The notes below the pieces were generated by a model. The model was not told where the DNA came from, searched no databases, and saw only the letters and a program-made list of their open reading frames with translations. Below, one piece after another: positions 51,787 through 61,525 of a DNA stretch of 64,000 bases. How positions within the stretch are numbered: position 1 is the first letter of the stretch; each line of letters opens with the position of its first letter. Source of the DNA: JALEFZ01 sp039817415 (GTDB taxonomy: Bacteria > Bacteroidota > Bacteroidia > J057). Location: assembly GCA_039817415.1 (NCBI GenBank), contig JBCBVV010000014.1, positions 62,001-126,000 of the forward strand, given 5' to 3'. Position numbers and translations under genes: made by a program.

Positions 51787-53049
51787 TTACATCAGGTCTT
51801 GCCCAATGTCTGTCCGATAGTATTTTCCTTCGAATTCGATCTTACTGGCTTGTGAAAGAGAAGTTCTAACGGCTTCTTCAATAGACGAACCAAATGAGGA
51901 AACGGCAATCACACGTCCTCCATTGGTAACCACCTGTTCTCCATCCAACTTCGCCCCAGCGTAAAACAGGATGGATCCTTCAACCTGATCCATTCCCCTC
52001 ATCAATTTCCCTTTCTCATAGGCTTGTGGATATCCTCCACTCACCATCATAACGGTTGTACAGAATTCCTCGTTGAAGCTTACTTGGTGTTCGCTCAATT
52101 TAGCATCTCTTGTAGCCAGCATCAATTCCATTAGGTCATTTTCTAGCCTTGGAATGACAACTTCTGTTTCAGGGTCTCCCATCCGCACATTGTATTCGAG
52201 CACACTGGCTTTTCCATCCATGACCATGAGCCCAATGAAGATAAAGCCTTTGTAATCGAGATTTTCCTGCTGTATGCCATGTAGGGTAGGCTTCACAATC
52301 ATATCTTCTACTTCCTTCAAAAAGGCCTCATCGGCAAAGGGAACGGGTGAAACAGCTCCCATTCCTCCGGTATTCAGACCAGTATCTCCTTCGCCAATTC
52401 TTTTGTAATCCTTGGCAGAGGGCAAAAGCACATAGTCTTTCCCATCCGTCAAGACGAAGATGGAGATTTCTATTCCTTTCAAGAATTCCTCAATCACGAC
52501 CTTTGATCCAGCATCACCAAAGGATTCTCCGCTTAGCATACCTTTCACCCCCTCTTTGGCCTCCTCATGGGTCTCGCAGATCAACACCCCTTTTCCTGCA
52601 GCTAAGCCACTCGCTTTTACGACTACTGGAAGCGCCTGCTGATCTATAAAGGCAAAGGCTTCCTCCTCCTGCCCTTTTTCAAAAGTTCCATAAGCAGCGG
52701 TGGGTATACCGTACTTCTGCATGAACTTCTTCGAATAGTCTTTGCTACCTTCCAGTTCTGCAGCAGCCTTAGAAGGCCCTATGACGGGGATTCCCTTTTC
52801 CTTGAAATAATCATATACTCCATCAACCAATGGCTGCTCAGGTCCAGCAATGACCAATTCTATTCCGTGGGTTTTGATGGCTTCTTCCTGTGCGGCAAAG
52901 TCAGAAACTCCGATGGGTAAATTGATTCCCACTTGAGCTGTTCCTGCATTTCCAGGTGCGATAAACAACTGGCTACACAGAGGAGATTGGGTAAGTTTCC
53001 AGGCAAGCGCGTGTTCTCGGCCGCCGCTTCCAAGTAAAAGCACATTCAT
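51787..53049 (-). CDS. purD: Phosphoribosylamine-glycine ligase
   Basis: ATP-grasp enzyme of de novo purine synthesis (GAR synthetase), about 420 residues from the ATG at 53049 (MNVLLLGSGGREHALAWK). Conserved blocks include PEQPLVDGVYD, GPSKAAAELEGSK, YGIPTAAYGTF, VKASGLAAGKGV, GEGDTGLNTGGMGAVSPVPF and EYNVRMGDPETEVVIPRL. The ORF could be extended to 53085 but the longer N-terminus is not family-like. Confidence 0.97.
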   Translation of the reverse strand: MNVLLLGSGGREHALAWKLTQSPLCSQLFIAPGNAGTAQVGINLPIGVSDFAAQEEAIKTHGIELVIAGPEQPLVDGVYDYFKEKGIPVIGPSKAAAELEGSKDYSKKFMQKYGIPTAAYGTFEKGQEEEAFAFIDQQALPVVVKASGLAAGKGVLICETHEEAKEGVKGMLSGESFGDAGSKVVIEEFLKGIEISIFVLTDGKDYVLLPSAKDYKRIGEGDTGLNTGGMGAVSPVPFADEAFLKEVEDMIVKPTLHGIQQENLDYKGFIFIGLMVMDGKASVLEYNVRMGDPETEVVIPRLENDLMELMLATRDAKLSEHQVSFNEEFCTTVMMVSGGYPQAYEKGKLMRGMDQVEGSILFYAGAKLDGEQVVTNGGRVIAVSSFGSSIEEAVRTSLSQASKIEFEGKYYRTDIGQDLM

Positions 53050-53220
53050 TTTGGCAAAATACGAAAAGGTGGTTTTGGGATGCAAGATTTAGGGAAAGGA
53101 TATTTCAGAGATATTGCCAATTCCATTTTGTGCAAATCTCCAGCCTGTATGATCTTTTACCTAGCAAAATGATAATTTTGGCTAAATTCCCCTTCTAGAT
53201 CGATTTTAGCTGACTAAGAC

Positions 53221-54306
53221 ATGAAATACCTTCAGGCGAGGCTACGCACAAGTATTGTCAATCAAATCATCCTCACCCTTCTCCTAGGAGGCATCATAGG
53301 AGGTTTGTATACCGGACAAATTGGCCCCTGGGAAGAGTGGTATGCATGGCCCCTATTCCTGCTGTACTATACCCTGATTCAGCTCCCCTTTGAATTCATT
53401 GGGGGTTACAGAATTGCAGAACGCAATAGCCGTACCCTTGAAACTAGCATGAGCTGGATATGGAACTGGATCAGAGCAAATGTCATCATGATTCTTTTCA
53501 TGAGCTTATTCGGCTATGGTCTACTATTCCTCGCCGCATGGAAAGGAATTCTCGCGGCCTTGGGAGGCATGATCATTTGGATGTTACTGCTGACAGGCTT
53601 TCGGCAATATCTAGCCAGACTTCTTTCTCCCTTTGAAGTCAGGCATGAATCTAATAGAGGAAGACTAACGCTTTACCTCAAAACGGATGACAAGGGATTT
53701 ACGGGAGGGATTAGTGGTATTCCGGGGCAGGAAACCATCATCATGCCTGCTTTTTGGGACGACAAGTGGGAAAAACCCGTCTCAGATCTCCTCTTGGCGC
53801 GTCGTCATGGTGCCTTGAATACAGGCAGTCATGGATTGGGCTTATTTGTGAGTCTATTGTTTCAGATTGGCCTCTTTGCTGGAGCAGCCTTTCTCGCCCA
53901 GAATCCAGGAACAACCACTTGGTTAATAGAAACCATATGCTTCTACTCCCTCTTCAATCATCTCTTCATTGCCTTTGGCATTGCACCATTAAACAGAGCG
54001 GGCACTTTTCAAATGGATAGATGGGTGTATTTCAAAAAAGTAGATGGGGACATCATCCGAGAAGCCATGGAGAAAACCCGCAGGTTTCAAGATGATCCAG
54101 GCTATTCCCTTCCCTCCCTCTTGAAAGTCTCTTCCAGCCTAGCACAACGAAGAGAGAAGCTAAGTACAGGAAAAAATTTTAAGGGCGCTTGGCACATGGC
54201 TTCCGTCTGGAATTTCTTTAGCCTGATGACTGGCAGCCTTTTGGTTCGCTCATTGCCAGGAGTTATCGGTATGCCAGGGAGATGGGTATATAGCCCGGTA
54301 GAATAG
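53221..54306 (+). CDS. Polytopic membrane protein, degenerate M48/Ste24-like
   Basis: 361 residues with several membrane helices (TSIVNQIILTLLLGGIIGGL, WPLFLLYYTLIQL, NVIMILFMSLFGYGLLFL and two later ones). The layout matches Ste24/HtpX-type peptidases: ERNS after the second helix, a cytoplasmic segment FTGGISGIPGQETIIMPAFW which resembles the substrate-facing part before the zinc site, then ARRHGALNTGSHGLG where HExxH would be expected. The zinc ligands are absent, so it would be a non-catalytic relative. The reading is by analogy of spacing and residues, not a firm assignment. It ends next to the stop of the convergent gene. Confidence 0.5.
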   Translation: MKYLQARLRTSIVNQIILTLLLGGIIGGLYTGQIGPWEEWYAWPLFLLYYTLIQLPFEFIGGYRIAERNSRTLETSMSWIWNWIRANVIMILFMSLFGYGLLFLAAWKGILAALGGMIIWMLLLTGFRQYLARLLSPFEVRHESNRGRLTLYLKTDDKGFTGGISGIPGQETIIMPAFWDDKWEKPVSDLLLARRHGALNTGSHGLGLFVSLLFQIGLFAGAAFLAQNPGTTTWLIETICFYSLFNHLFIAFGIAPLNRAGTFQMDRWVYFKKVDGDIIREAMEKTRRFQDDPGYSLPSLLKVSSSLAQRREKLSTGKNFKGAWHMASVWNFFSLMTGSLLVRSLPGVIGMPGRWVYSPVE

Positions 54307-55728
54307 TTATTCCTTTTTTTCTTCAGGTTCTACCAACACATAAATTCCTGTCTCATTTAGCTTAAAATAGCGTTCAGGTAGGTCTTTGTAGGCAAAGGTT
54401 TCCCACTTGGTAATGAATCGGTATTGATCTGTTCTCGCCCAAGCTTGCCCATCAGGATTGTCCTCCACCATAAGAGAGCGCGTTTCTCCTGTTTCTACAG
54501 TAGACAATAACCACATCTCAAATGAGGTCGCCCATGTCATGATCAATTGCTCCCTATGGTATTCTGTTTCTCTTAAAATGATTTTGGAAGGAACCTGGTT
54601 TGATGTGTCAGCCATAAATTTCCTTTCCCAGTTCAGCCTTTTTGTAAATTTCTGATGGCTCAGGGTAATGTGTCCACATTGAACGGCAAGCACCACCGCC
54701 AACGATATCATAGAAAAGCGCTGCTTTAACGTTGGAAGGACGTCTGTACACCAAGCCAACAACAAGAAGAAACTTACCGGCAAGGATTGGTTTTCCAAGT
54801 GAAACTGAAACTTGGTTTCCGCATAGGAAATATTGACCAACATCTGGTAACCCAATACCCCCACAACAAGCAGTGCTAACTTCAACCAACTCTTTTTCCT
54901 GATATAATGAACGACAACCCAAATCAGCAAAGGAACCAATAGATAGAAATCCTTGATCAGATAGGATAGGTATTCTTTATTGGAGGGAAGGGCGAGGTAG
55001 TTCGGCCAGTATTTTTGGAAGTTGCCCAGCATCTGCATGTTTTGGGCTTCATAGGGAGAGGTAAAAAATATACTTTTCATCAGGTAGAAAAGGGGGATTC
55101 CTATCATGGTCTCAATTAATACCCTTCGAATTTGCTTGTCCTCCCAATGATGAATCAGTAAAAAGGCTGCTCCAAATCCAATCACCAGTACCATGAGAGG
55201 GTGAAAGAATACCGAAGTCAATAGCATCGGAAACATCAGCATCCACACCCAACGTGGAACGGTTTCGCCATCAGGATAGCGCGTAATCATCGCAAAATAC
55301 AGGATGGCAAAGGCTATTCCGGTTGGGAACTCCGATTGTATCCAATAGAAGGTGTCTGCCACCATGAGGACATTGAACAGAACCAGGATCAATGCCCATA
55401 CAGGCTGCTTTAAACGAACCAAACAGAGGTAAAATATAAAGCCGAAGTAAGCGATGAACCCAAAGGAATAGCTTATCATGACTACATTCAGCGGTGCGTT
55501 CAGCTTCCTGGCAGCTAAGGGGAAAAGTTGGGTAAAGATCGTTGGCCAGCGATTGTGCTCTATGTTGAAGAAGCTATCTTTGATTAAATGAAAGAGATAG
55601 TAAGCAGCATCTAAAAAGATGATTCTCTCCTTATAGAAGACAATGGACAAGACCCCCAAAATGACGTAGGTGCCTATTCCGAGGTATCCAATCTGTCTGT
55701 TGCTGATCGAAGGCAGTTCTCGTTTCAT
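54307..55728 (-). CDS. Polytopic membrane protein, possible GT-C glycosyltransferase
   Basis: 473 residues with about ten membrane helices, e.g. YLGIGTYVILGVLSIVFY, VVMISYSFGFIAYFGFIFY, MLLTSVFFHPLMVLVIGF and LALLVVGVLGYQMLVNIS. After helix 1 a lumenal-side loop carries RIIFLDAAYYLFHLIKDSF, where an Asp near the loop start recalls the catalytic acidic residue of GT-C enzymes such as PMT/ArnT. The soluble C-terminal part is short. Function is only suggested. Its stop codon directly abuts the M48-like gene's stop (54306/54307). Confidence 0.5.
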   Translation of the reverse strand: MKRELPSISNRQIGYLGIGTYVILGVLSIVFYKERIIFLDAAYYLFHLIKDSFFNIEHNRWPTIFTQLFPLAARKLNAPLNVVMISYSFGFIAYFGFIFYLCLVRLKQPVWALILVLFNVLMVADTFYWIQSEFPTGIAFAILYFAMITRYPDGETVPRWVWMLMFPMLLTSVFFHPLMVLVIGFGAAFLLIHHWEDKQIRRVLIETMIGIPLFYLMKSIFFTSPYEAQNMQMLGNFQKYWPNYLALPSNKEYLSYLIKDFYLLVPLLIWVVVHYIRKKSWLKLALLVVGVLGYQMLVNISYAETKFQFHLENQSLPVSFFLLLAWCTDVLPTLKQRFSMISLAVVLAVQCGHITLSHQKFTKRLNWERKFMADTSNQVPSKIILRETEYHREQLIMTWATSFEMWLLSTVETGETRSLMVEDNPDGQAWARTDQYRFITKWETFAYKDLPERYFKLNETGIYVLVEPEEKKE

Positions 55729-55846
55729 ACAGCTGGCAAGTTAGGGGAATAGTCGAGACCTAGCAAGACAGGCTCAAGATTGCTTGATCTATGAGTTTAT
55801 CCACCTTATTTCCTACCTTTGCTCTTTATTCATATCCGATTGTCGC

Positions 55847-56350
55847 ATGACTAAAATCCAAATTTTAAAGGATCAGTCCATCCAACAGCGTCTTCGCAGA
55901 ATGGCTTTTGAAATATATGAGAGCCATTACCAGGAAGAAGAACTGTTGATTATGGGGATAGATGAGCGTGGGGGCGCCTTGTCTCAAAAGCTTTCCGAGC
56001 ATTTGGCTCAGATCAGTCCTTTGAACCTAACCTTGGTTAATGCCCACCTTGACAGAGAAAGCGATCCCAATGGCATCGGCATTGAGGTACCCCTCGACCT
56101 AGAAGATCTTCGTAACAAACCTGTTTTGGTAGTGGATGATGTCCTATACACTGGGAATACCATGCTACATGTTGTTACGATCATCCTCCAAGCTGCGCCT
56201 TCCAGTATCAGAACGGCAGTCTTGGTAGATAGAGGGCATAGAATGGTACCGGTATCGGCTGACTTTACTGGCCTTGAATTGGCTACGACTTTTCACCAGC
56301 ATGTAGAATTCAACGTGTCCGATGAAGGGATGGCAGCCTTCCTTCACTAG
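55847..56350 (+). CDS. pyrR: Phosphoribosyltransferase, PyrR-like
   Basis: About 167 residues from the ATG at 55847. The PRPP-binding motif is VLVVDDVLYTGNT at 93-105. The rest (LRRMAFEIYESH, LIMGIDERGGALSQ, GIEVPLDLEDL, DRGHRMVPVSADFTGLELATT) fits the PyrR family, which in other bacteria is a UPRTase and an RNA-binding attenuator of pyrimidine genes. No pyr operon is present here, so the symbol is tentative; it could be a related hypoxanthine-type PRTase. Confidence 0.75.
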   Translation: MTKIQILKDQSIQQRLRRMAFEIYESHYQEEELLIMGIDERGGALSQKLSEHLAQISPLNLTLVNAHLDRESDPNGIGIEVPLDLEDLRNKPVLVVDDVLYTGNTMLHVVTIILQAAPSSIRTAVLVDRGHRMVPVSADFTGLELATTFHQHVEFNVSDEGMAAFLH

Positions 56351-56552
56351 GGGCTAACGTTAGTTAGGACAAAAGAAAATACAGATTTCTTTCCAATTTT
56401 CCGATGATTAAGTCCAGCAGATTAAGTGAGGGAAGATCATGTCTAATTCATCTTTCCTTGCGAACTTAAGATGTAAGGCTACGATATAAGACTTCCCGAA
56501 AGGGAAGCAAAGAAGCCTTAGATTCAATCAAAATTGCAGATAGATATTCAAG
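56351..56552. other. Intergenic region before panD
   Basis: About 200 bases with no convincing reading frame; probable promoter region for panD. No stem-loop of terminator strength was found. Confidence 0.3.
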
Positions 56553-56558
56553 TTGCCT

Positions 56559-56912
56559 ATGCTGGTAAACATCTTTAAAAGCAAGCTCCATCGGGTAAAG
56601 GTTACCCAGGCAGAGCTCAATTACATGGGAAGCATCACCATAGACGAGACGCTCATGAAGGCTGCAGACCTATTGCCTGGAGAGCGCGTTCAAATCGTCA
56701 ACATCAACAATGGCGAGCGTTTTGAGACCTACACCATTGTTGGAGAAAAGGACTCTGGGGTAATATGCCTCAATGGACCTGCGGCCAGAAAAGTAGCCGT
56801 TGGAGACCTCATCATTGTGATTAGCTACAGTTGGATGAGTGAGGAAGAAGCCTCCACCTACCAGCCGACCGTTGTTTTCCCCGATGAACATAATCGACTT
56901 CCACAATTGTAA
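56559..56912 (+). CDS. panD: Aspartate 1-decarboxylase
   Basis: Pyruvoyl enzyme making beta-alanine for pantothenate/CoA. About 117 residues from the ATG at 56559. The self-cleavage site is Gly24-Ser25 in NYMGSITID; the middle VQIVNINNGERFETYTI and the conserved NGPAARKVAVGDLIIVISYSWM confirm it. Ser25 becomes the pyruvoyl group. Confidence 0.97.
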   Translation: MLVNIFKSKLHRVKVTQAELNYMGSITIDETLMKAADLLPGERVQIVNINNGERFETYTIVGEKDSGVICLNGPAARKVAVGDLIIVISYSWMSEEEASTYQPTVVFPDEHNRLPQL

Positions 56913-56970
56913 GAGACAAAAAAGGCAGCTCGGCCTGACCGAACCACCCTCATGAGAACTGTGTGTTGGC

Positions 56971-57825
56971 TTAGGTCGATTTGCCTGACTTTAGCGAGCG
57001 GATCATATAAGTAACCCCACTTAACGCCCCTGCTAACAGGGCAAATACCAGACTTAACATCAAATATTTACCAATCGTCCATTCCAAGGCCACCTTGATC
57101 CGGTGCATGAGGCTCACCTCCGTTTTCTGATACTCCGCAAGGCTATACATGATGGTGCAAAATTCGTGTTCCGCATCAAAGTTCCCCAACTGCACCCCCA
57201 ATTGTTGAAGCTGTTCTTCTACCTGAAGAATTTTATTTTCCAGTTGGATATACTCCTCAATATTCCCTCCTTTTGACTTTAATTCTTTCAAGGAAAGGAG
57301 ATACTTCATCAAGGATGCCTTTTGACTCTGAAGCTGGCTGTACTCATTCGTCTTATCTTTTTTGGTGATGTCCTTTTGGGTTACCTTCCCAAATTGAGTG
57401 ATCAACAATTGGTAGACTTGATCAAATTTGTCGGGGTGGACCCCCAAGGTAAGATTGAGCTGTTGATTCCCCGCATTCCCTCTTTTCTGCTCAAATTGAA
57501 TAACCACCTCATGGCTTTCCAATACCTTACGTAAGTTCTGCTCGGTTTTGTCAAAAGTGGAGGAGCGCGCTCCCACATGAGCCACTTTCTCATACTTCTG
57601 ACTCATTTCGGAGGGGATAGATTCTCCACTAAGGCTGGAGTTTACCTTGTAGCGTTTGGTCGCAAAGTTTCTGTTCTGAACGAGACTATTGAAGAAGTTC
57701 TGCGATTGAGGCGCAAAATTATCAGGAAGGGTGAGGGTAAAGCCATACCAAAGTCTGAATCCAAACATGAGAACAAATCCAGCAAGAAATATCCAGGCTG
57801 TTTTTCTAATTATGCTAATGGTCAT
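56971..57825 (-). CDS. DUF4349 membrane protein
   Basis: 284 residues. N-terminal membrane anchor (TAWIFLAGFVLMFGFRL), a periplasmic domain with KVTQKDITKKDKTNEY and a long coiled coil (LMKYLLSLKELKSKGGN, IEEYIQLENKILQVEEQLQQ), then a C-terminal helix (YLMLSLVFALLAGALSGVTYMI). This is the DUF4349 plan (anchor, beta domain, coiled coil, helix). Function unknown. It may form a two-gene minus-strand unit with the VWA protein upstream. Confidence 0.85.
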   Translation of the reverse strand: MTISIIRKTAWIFLAGFVLMFGFRLWYGFTLTLPDNFAPQSQNFFNSLVQNRNFATKRYKVNSSLSGESIPSEMSQKYEKVAHVGARSSTFDKTEQNLRKVLESHEVVIQFEQKRGNAGNQQLNLTLGVHPDKFDQVYQLLITQFGKVTQKDITKKDKTNEYSQLQSQKASLMKYLLSLKELKSKGGNIEEYIQLENKILQVEEQLQQLGVQLGNFDAEHEFCTIMYSLAEYQKTEVSLMHRIKVALEWTIGKYLMLSLVFALLAGALSGVTYMIRSLKSGKST

Positions 57826-57980
57826 GATTGTGAGTTAATGGGTTGGAAGGAAAGCTGGCTAAAAAAAATCAGGTCCTTCACTTTCTCCACTATCGCACCT
57901 TGTAAAATTGGAAAAATATATGTGAAGGACCCGAGGTATCATCAGGGAGTTCTTCTCCCAAAAGACCGCGTGAAGATCTT

Positions 57981-59195
57981 TTATTTCTTTTTGAAGGTCA
58001 TGCCTTTTGCACTTCCTTGCTTGCGAATGGCATCCAACATGGCATCATCCAACTGAGCCTCTTTGTTGACTTTCTTACGCTCAGCCTCTACAAAAGCTTG
58101 ACGTTTTTTGTACAGATCGTTGATTTCCTTTTTCAGCCTTTCGCGATCTTCAGCCTTTTCGTCCACAAATTCTTTAAACTCTTTCTCATTCAGTGCGCTT
58201 ACAGAGTCTGGCAAGGTGGAACGGTCCAAATCCTCATAGGATATCGTCCCCGTACTAAATCCATCCAATAGGTCCCAAGACTCATTTGAATAAGAAGAAG
58301 AAGCCTTTGATTTGGCACGTTTTACAACATTGGCTGAACCAAAAGTACTGGCATTTGCATCTTGGGCCATCTGGCGTTCCTGCTTCAATTTTCCTTCCTC
58401 ACCATAGCATACATAGGTGTGGTTCAGGCTTTGATTCAGGGTCTGAATTTGAAGGTCGTAAGGAGTAGAAATATGCGTAACCGCATCGTTGTGGTTGATA
58501 TTCATGTATTCGCCTAATCCAATCTTGGCGCCATTCTCCCATCCAATTTGACGGCCTCTTACAATATCCCCACAGAAGATGGTATTCACGACGATGCCTT
58601 GTTCTACAGCTTGGCCTACACTAGCCACATAATTGACAGAACCTTGGGTGAACTCTTCATTACCTGCGATAAAGATCATCCTCAGGTCATTGGGTGCATT
58701 TGTCCAACGAAGCTGCTGAGTGGCCTCTTGGATCACATACCCACAAAACTCATCCCCTCCAGAAGTTCCAAGATTGAATAGTTCCTCCGAAATCAAGTCT
58801 AGGTCTGTTGTAAAGGGAGTTACCTGACGTGTATATCCTCTTTCTATTCCAAGAGTAGGAGATCCATAGATATAAAGGGCAATTTCTAGTTGAGTAGCTT
58901 TGTCATTGATTCTTGCACTAGACATCTCATTTACGATATCCCATAATCTTCCTTTGGCCTGGTCAATAAGGCCATTCATACTCCCACTGATATCGAGCAA
59001 TAGAGCAATTTGAACAGTAGCTCCATACTCCGCTGTCATTTCCAATGGCTCAGGCTTGTCCATCCCAATGGTAAAAGAGGATGATAGTTCATCTTGATTA
59101 CTGGCCATAACCTGGCCCCAGAACAATTTATTGATCAAGAATACCCCACAAGCAATGGGGATCAAAACGGCGATAAACGATAGGGTTTTTCTCAT
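57981..59195 (-). CDS. VWA-domain membrane protein
   Basis: 404 residues. An N-terminal membrane anchor is followed by a von Willebrand factor A domain with MIDAS residues Asp68-x-Ser70-x-Ser72 (LLLDISGSMNG). The domain runs to about residue 250 (FIAGNEEFTQGSVNY is the later DG-like segment). The C-terminal part is a long Lys/Glu helix (EINDLYKKRQAFVEAERKKV). Such proteins bind metal-dependent ligands and often work in envelope complexes. The partner DUF4349 gene is 155 bases downstream. Confidence 0.88.
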   Translation of the reverse strand: MRKTLSFIAVLIPIACGVFLINKLFWGQVMASNQDELSSSFTIGMDKPEPLEMTAEYGATVQIALLLDISGSMNGLIDQAKGRLWDIVNEMSSARINDKATQLEIALYIYGSPTLGIERGYTRQVTPFTTDLDLISEELFNLGTSGGDEFCGYVIQEATQQLRWTNAPNDLRMIFIAGNEEFTQGSVNYVASVGQAVEQGIVVNTIFCGDIVRGRQIGWENGAKIGLGEYMNINHNDAVTHISTPYDLQIQTLNQSLNHTYVCYGEEGKLKQERQMAQDANASTFGSANVVKRAKSKASSSYSNESWDLLDGFSTGTISYEDLDRSTLPDSVSALNEKEFKEFVDEKAEDRERLKKEINDLYKKRQAFVEAERKKVNKEAQLDDAMLDAIRKQGSAKGMTFKKK

Positions 59196-59401
59196 GATTT
59201 CTCTGTGAAATGGTTGATTGATTGAGAGGAAATTGGGAGGAAATTGGGAGGAAAAAAGTTTGATAAAAATGGCTACTCCGTGAATGCGTCATCTCACTTG
59301 ATGAAAAAATCAACCGAATGGATGAACCCCTCTCTTTAGAGGGTGAAATAGACTGACAACTGGATGGGGCGTTTTACTTTTTTCGTTGGGATACGTATGT
59401 T
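59196..59401. other. Divergent intergenic region (VWA / kinase)
   Basis: About 200 bases, with a short tandem GGAAATTGGGA doublet near 59229-59252. It should carry promoters for both the VWA and kinase genes. No RNA gene seen. Confidence 0.35.
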
Positions 59402-61516
59402 ATGATCGTGAAGAAGGCATTAACATATTGTTTGCTCCTATTTTTATCGCTTGGAAGCTTTGCTCAGTCGGCCAAGGTAAAGCCCAGTTCTGCCTCAAGT
59501 AAGCAGAAGAAGGCGGCGAAAACCGAAGCCATTGAATCAGAGGTTGAGGATGGATTGCTAGAGACGAAGAAGAGCAAGAACCGCTCAAAGTTCTCTCAAC
59601 TATCTTCCAAAGAGCTCTTAAATGAAGCGGAGCGTAAGTCAAATGCGAGTCCAGAGGAAGCCATTGACTTGTTGGAGAGGTATTTTGGCATTTCACTATA
59701 CGGCAATGCCAAAGACCCAGCAGAAGAACAGCAGGCATATTTTCTTCTTGGCCAGATTTACATGAAGCTTAAAAGATACCCCTCCGCAGTGGAAGCGTTC
59801 AAAAAGGCAGAGGCCCTCCGCCAAAGCAACACTGCTCAAACAAGAAAAAACAATTCCTATTTCTCAGGGAGTTCAAGCAGAAGACCAGCCAATTATGTAG
59901 ATCCCTTGAATCTTTGGGAAAGTATGGGTCTAGCCTACCAACAAGTAGGGGATTCTATCCGGGCAGAAGAGTACCTGAGATATTACCTTCAAGGGAGTCG
60001 AGATCGTCAAGACGTAACAAGGCAAATCGAGGCTGAAAATCTTCTGGGCCAGTGCCTTTCTGCTCAAGGTAGAACAAATGAAGCAGATTCTCATTTCCAA
60101 TCTGCCATTAACCTGACCCAAAAAACTAGCGACCAAAGAGGATATTACAATTCTCTGGAGAACCAAGCCAGAAACTATCAGGCACAAGATGATCCTATCC
60201 GAGCAAGACAAAGATTTGAAGAGGCCAATGAAGTAGCCAAAGAAATAGGAGATGATACCCTCGTAGCCAGAACCTATGAGCAAATTGCCACTACTTATGG
60301 ATCTGACTCTGCTATTGATGACAACTTCCTGGATGAAGTGATTCAGTTAGAACAGAACTCCCTAGTGAATCGCCGAAATGCAAATGATGTCAAGGGAGAA
60401 ATCAAGCAGATCAATAAAATTTCGAGCCTCTACCTCCAAAAAGATGATGTAGGCCAAGCCATTCGCAACCTTCAGGGAAGTTTAAACCTAGTTGAAAAAT
60501 CAGGAGAATTGGATGCACAGGCCGAAGCACATGAATTGCTTGCCGCAAGCTACGAACGGGCAGGCCGCTACAAGGATGCCATTTTCCATCATAAAAAGGC
60601 TACCGGTATAAAGGATAGCTTACTTCTTACTACCCAGATCCAAACCAAAAAGGCCCTCCTGAAAGATGAGGTTCTGGATCAAAAGGACAGAAAAATAGCC
60701 GATCTTCAAAGGGAATCCGAACTTCGAGAAGCACAAAGTAAAGTACTCGAAGAAAGGGTTGGCTTCCAACAAAGAATTCTGTGGTTGTTGGCCGCAGTCT
60801 TATTGGTCGTTTCGGTATCAGCCTTTGCTGTTGTCAGGTCCAATCGAGCTAGAAGGCGATCCAATCAATTACTGGCTCTCAAGTCTCTGCGATCGCAGAT
60901 GAATCCCCACTTTATTTTTAATTCCCTGAATTCGATCAATGGCTTCATCGCCAGACACGACGACCGAACCGCCAACAAATACCTATCCGACTTTTCACGC
61001 TTGATGCGTACAGTCTTGGACCATTCCCAGCAGGATTTCGTTGCCCTTTCCACAGAATTGGAGGTCTTAAAATTATATGTCAAGCTAGAACACTTCAGAT
61101 TTGGAGATAAATTTGACTACGAACTCAACATCGACCCGGAGATCAAGCAAGAGGTAACCGAAATTCCCCCCATGCTGGTTCAGCCCTATATCGAAAATGC
61201 CATTTGGCACGGGCTGAGGTACAAACCGGAGAAAGGCTTTCTTCAAATCGACTTACTTCAGGAGGGGGATCGGTTGAAGGTTGTGGTGGAAGACAATGGA
61301 ATTGGTAGGCAAAAGTCCTCAGAATTCAAGACAAGAAACCAGAAAACGCATAAATCCACCGGATTAAAAAATACGGCCCAACGAGTAGGCATCATCAACG
61401 AATTATACAAAGCTGAATTGAGTGTAGACATTGACGATGTATATCCAGAGGAAGAACATACCGGAACACGTGTGACCATTCTGATGCCCCTTAGAATTCG
61501 TGAGGAACAAGATTAA
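59402..61516 (+). CDS. LytS-type sensor histidine kinase with TPR sensor
   Basis: 704 residues. Signal peptide, then TPR repeats (about 100-420, e.g. QAYFLLGQIYMKLKRYPSAV and EAHELLAASYERAGRYKDAI), a coiled coil, one membrane helix (about 459-479) and a HisKA_2/His_kinase (PF06580-type) domain with phosphoacceptor His503 in SQMNPHFIFNSLNSING, then HATPase_c (LVQPYIENAIWHGLRY, VVEDNGIGRQ). The TPR part is probably in the periplasm. The response regulator gene follows 9 bases later. Confidence 0.93.
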   Translation: MIVKKALTYCLLLFLSLGSFAQSAKVKPSSASSKQKKAAKTEAIESEVEDGLLETKKSKNRSKFSQLSSKELLNEAERKSNASPEEAIDLLERYFGISLYGNAKDPAEEQQAYFLLGQIYMKLKRYPSAVEAFKKAEALRQSNTAQTRKNNSYFSGSSSRRPANYVDPLNLWESMGLAYQQVGDSIRAEEYLRYYLQGSRDRQDVTRQIEAENLLGQCLSAQGRTNEADSHFQSAINLTQKTSDQRGYYNSLENQARNYQAQDDPIRARQRFEEANEVAKEIGDDTLVARTYEQIATTYGSDSAIDDNFLDEVIQLEQNSLVNRRNANDVKGEIKQINKISSLYLQKDDVGQAIRNLQGSLNLVEKSGELDAQAEAHELLAASYERAGRYKDAIFHHKKATGIKDSLLLTTQIQTKKALLKDEVLDQKDRKIADLQRESELREAQSKVLEERVGFQQRILWLLAAVLLVVSVSAFAVVRSNRARRRSNQLLALKSLRSQMNPHFIFNSLNSINGFIARHDDRTANKYLSDFSRLMRTVLDHSQQDFVALSTELEVLKLYVKLEHFRFGDKFDYELNIDPEIKQEVTEIPPMLVQPYIENAIWHGLRYKPEKGFLQIDLLQEGDRLKVVVEDNGIGRQKSSEFKTRNQKTHKSTGLKNTAQRVGIINELYKAELSVDIDDVYPEEEHTGTRVTILMPLRIREEQD

Positions 61517-61525
61517 TACACAAGC

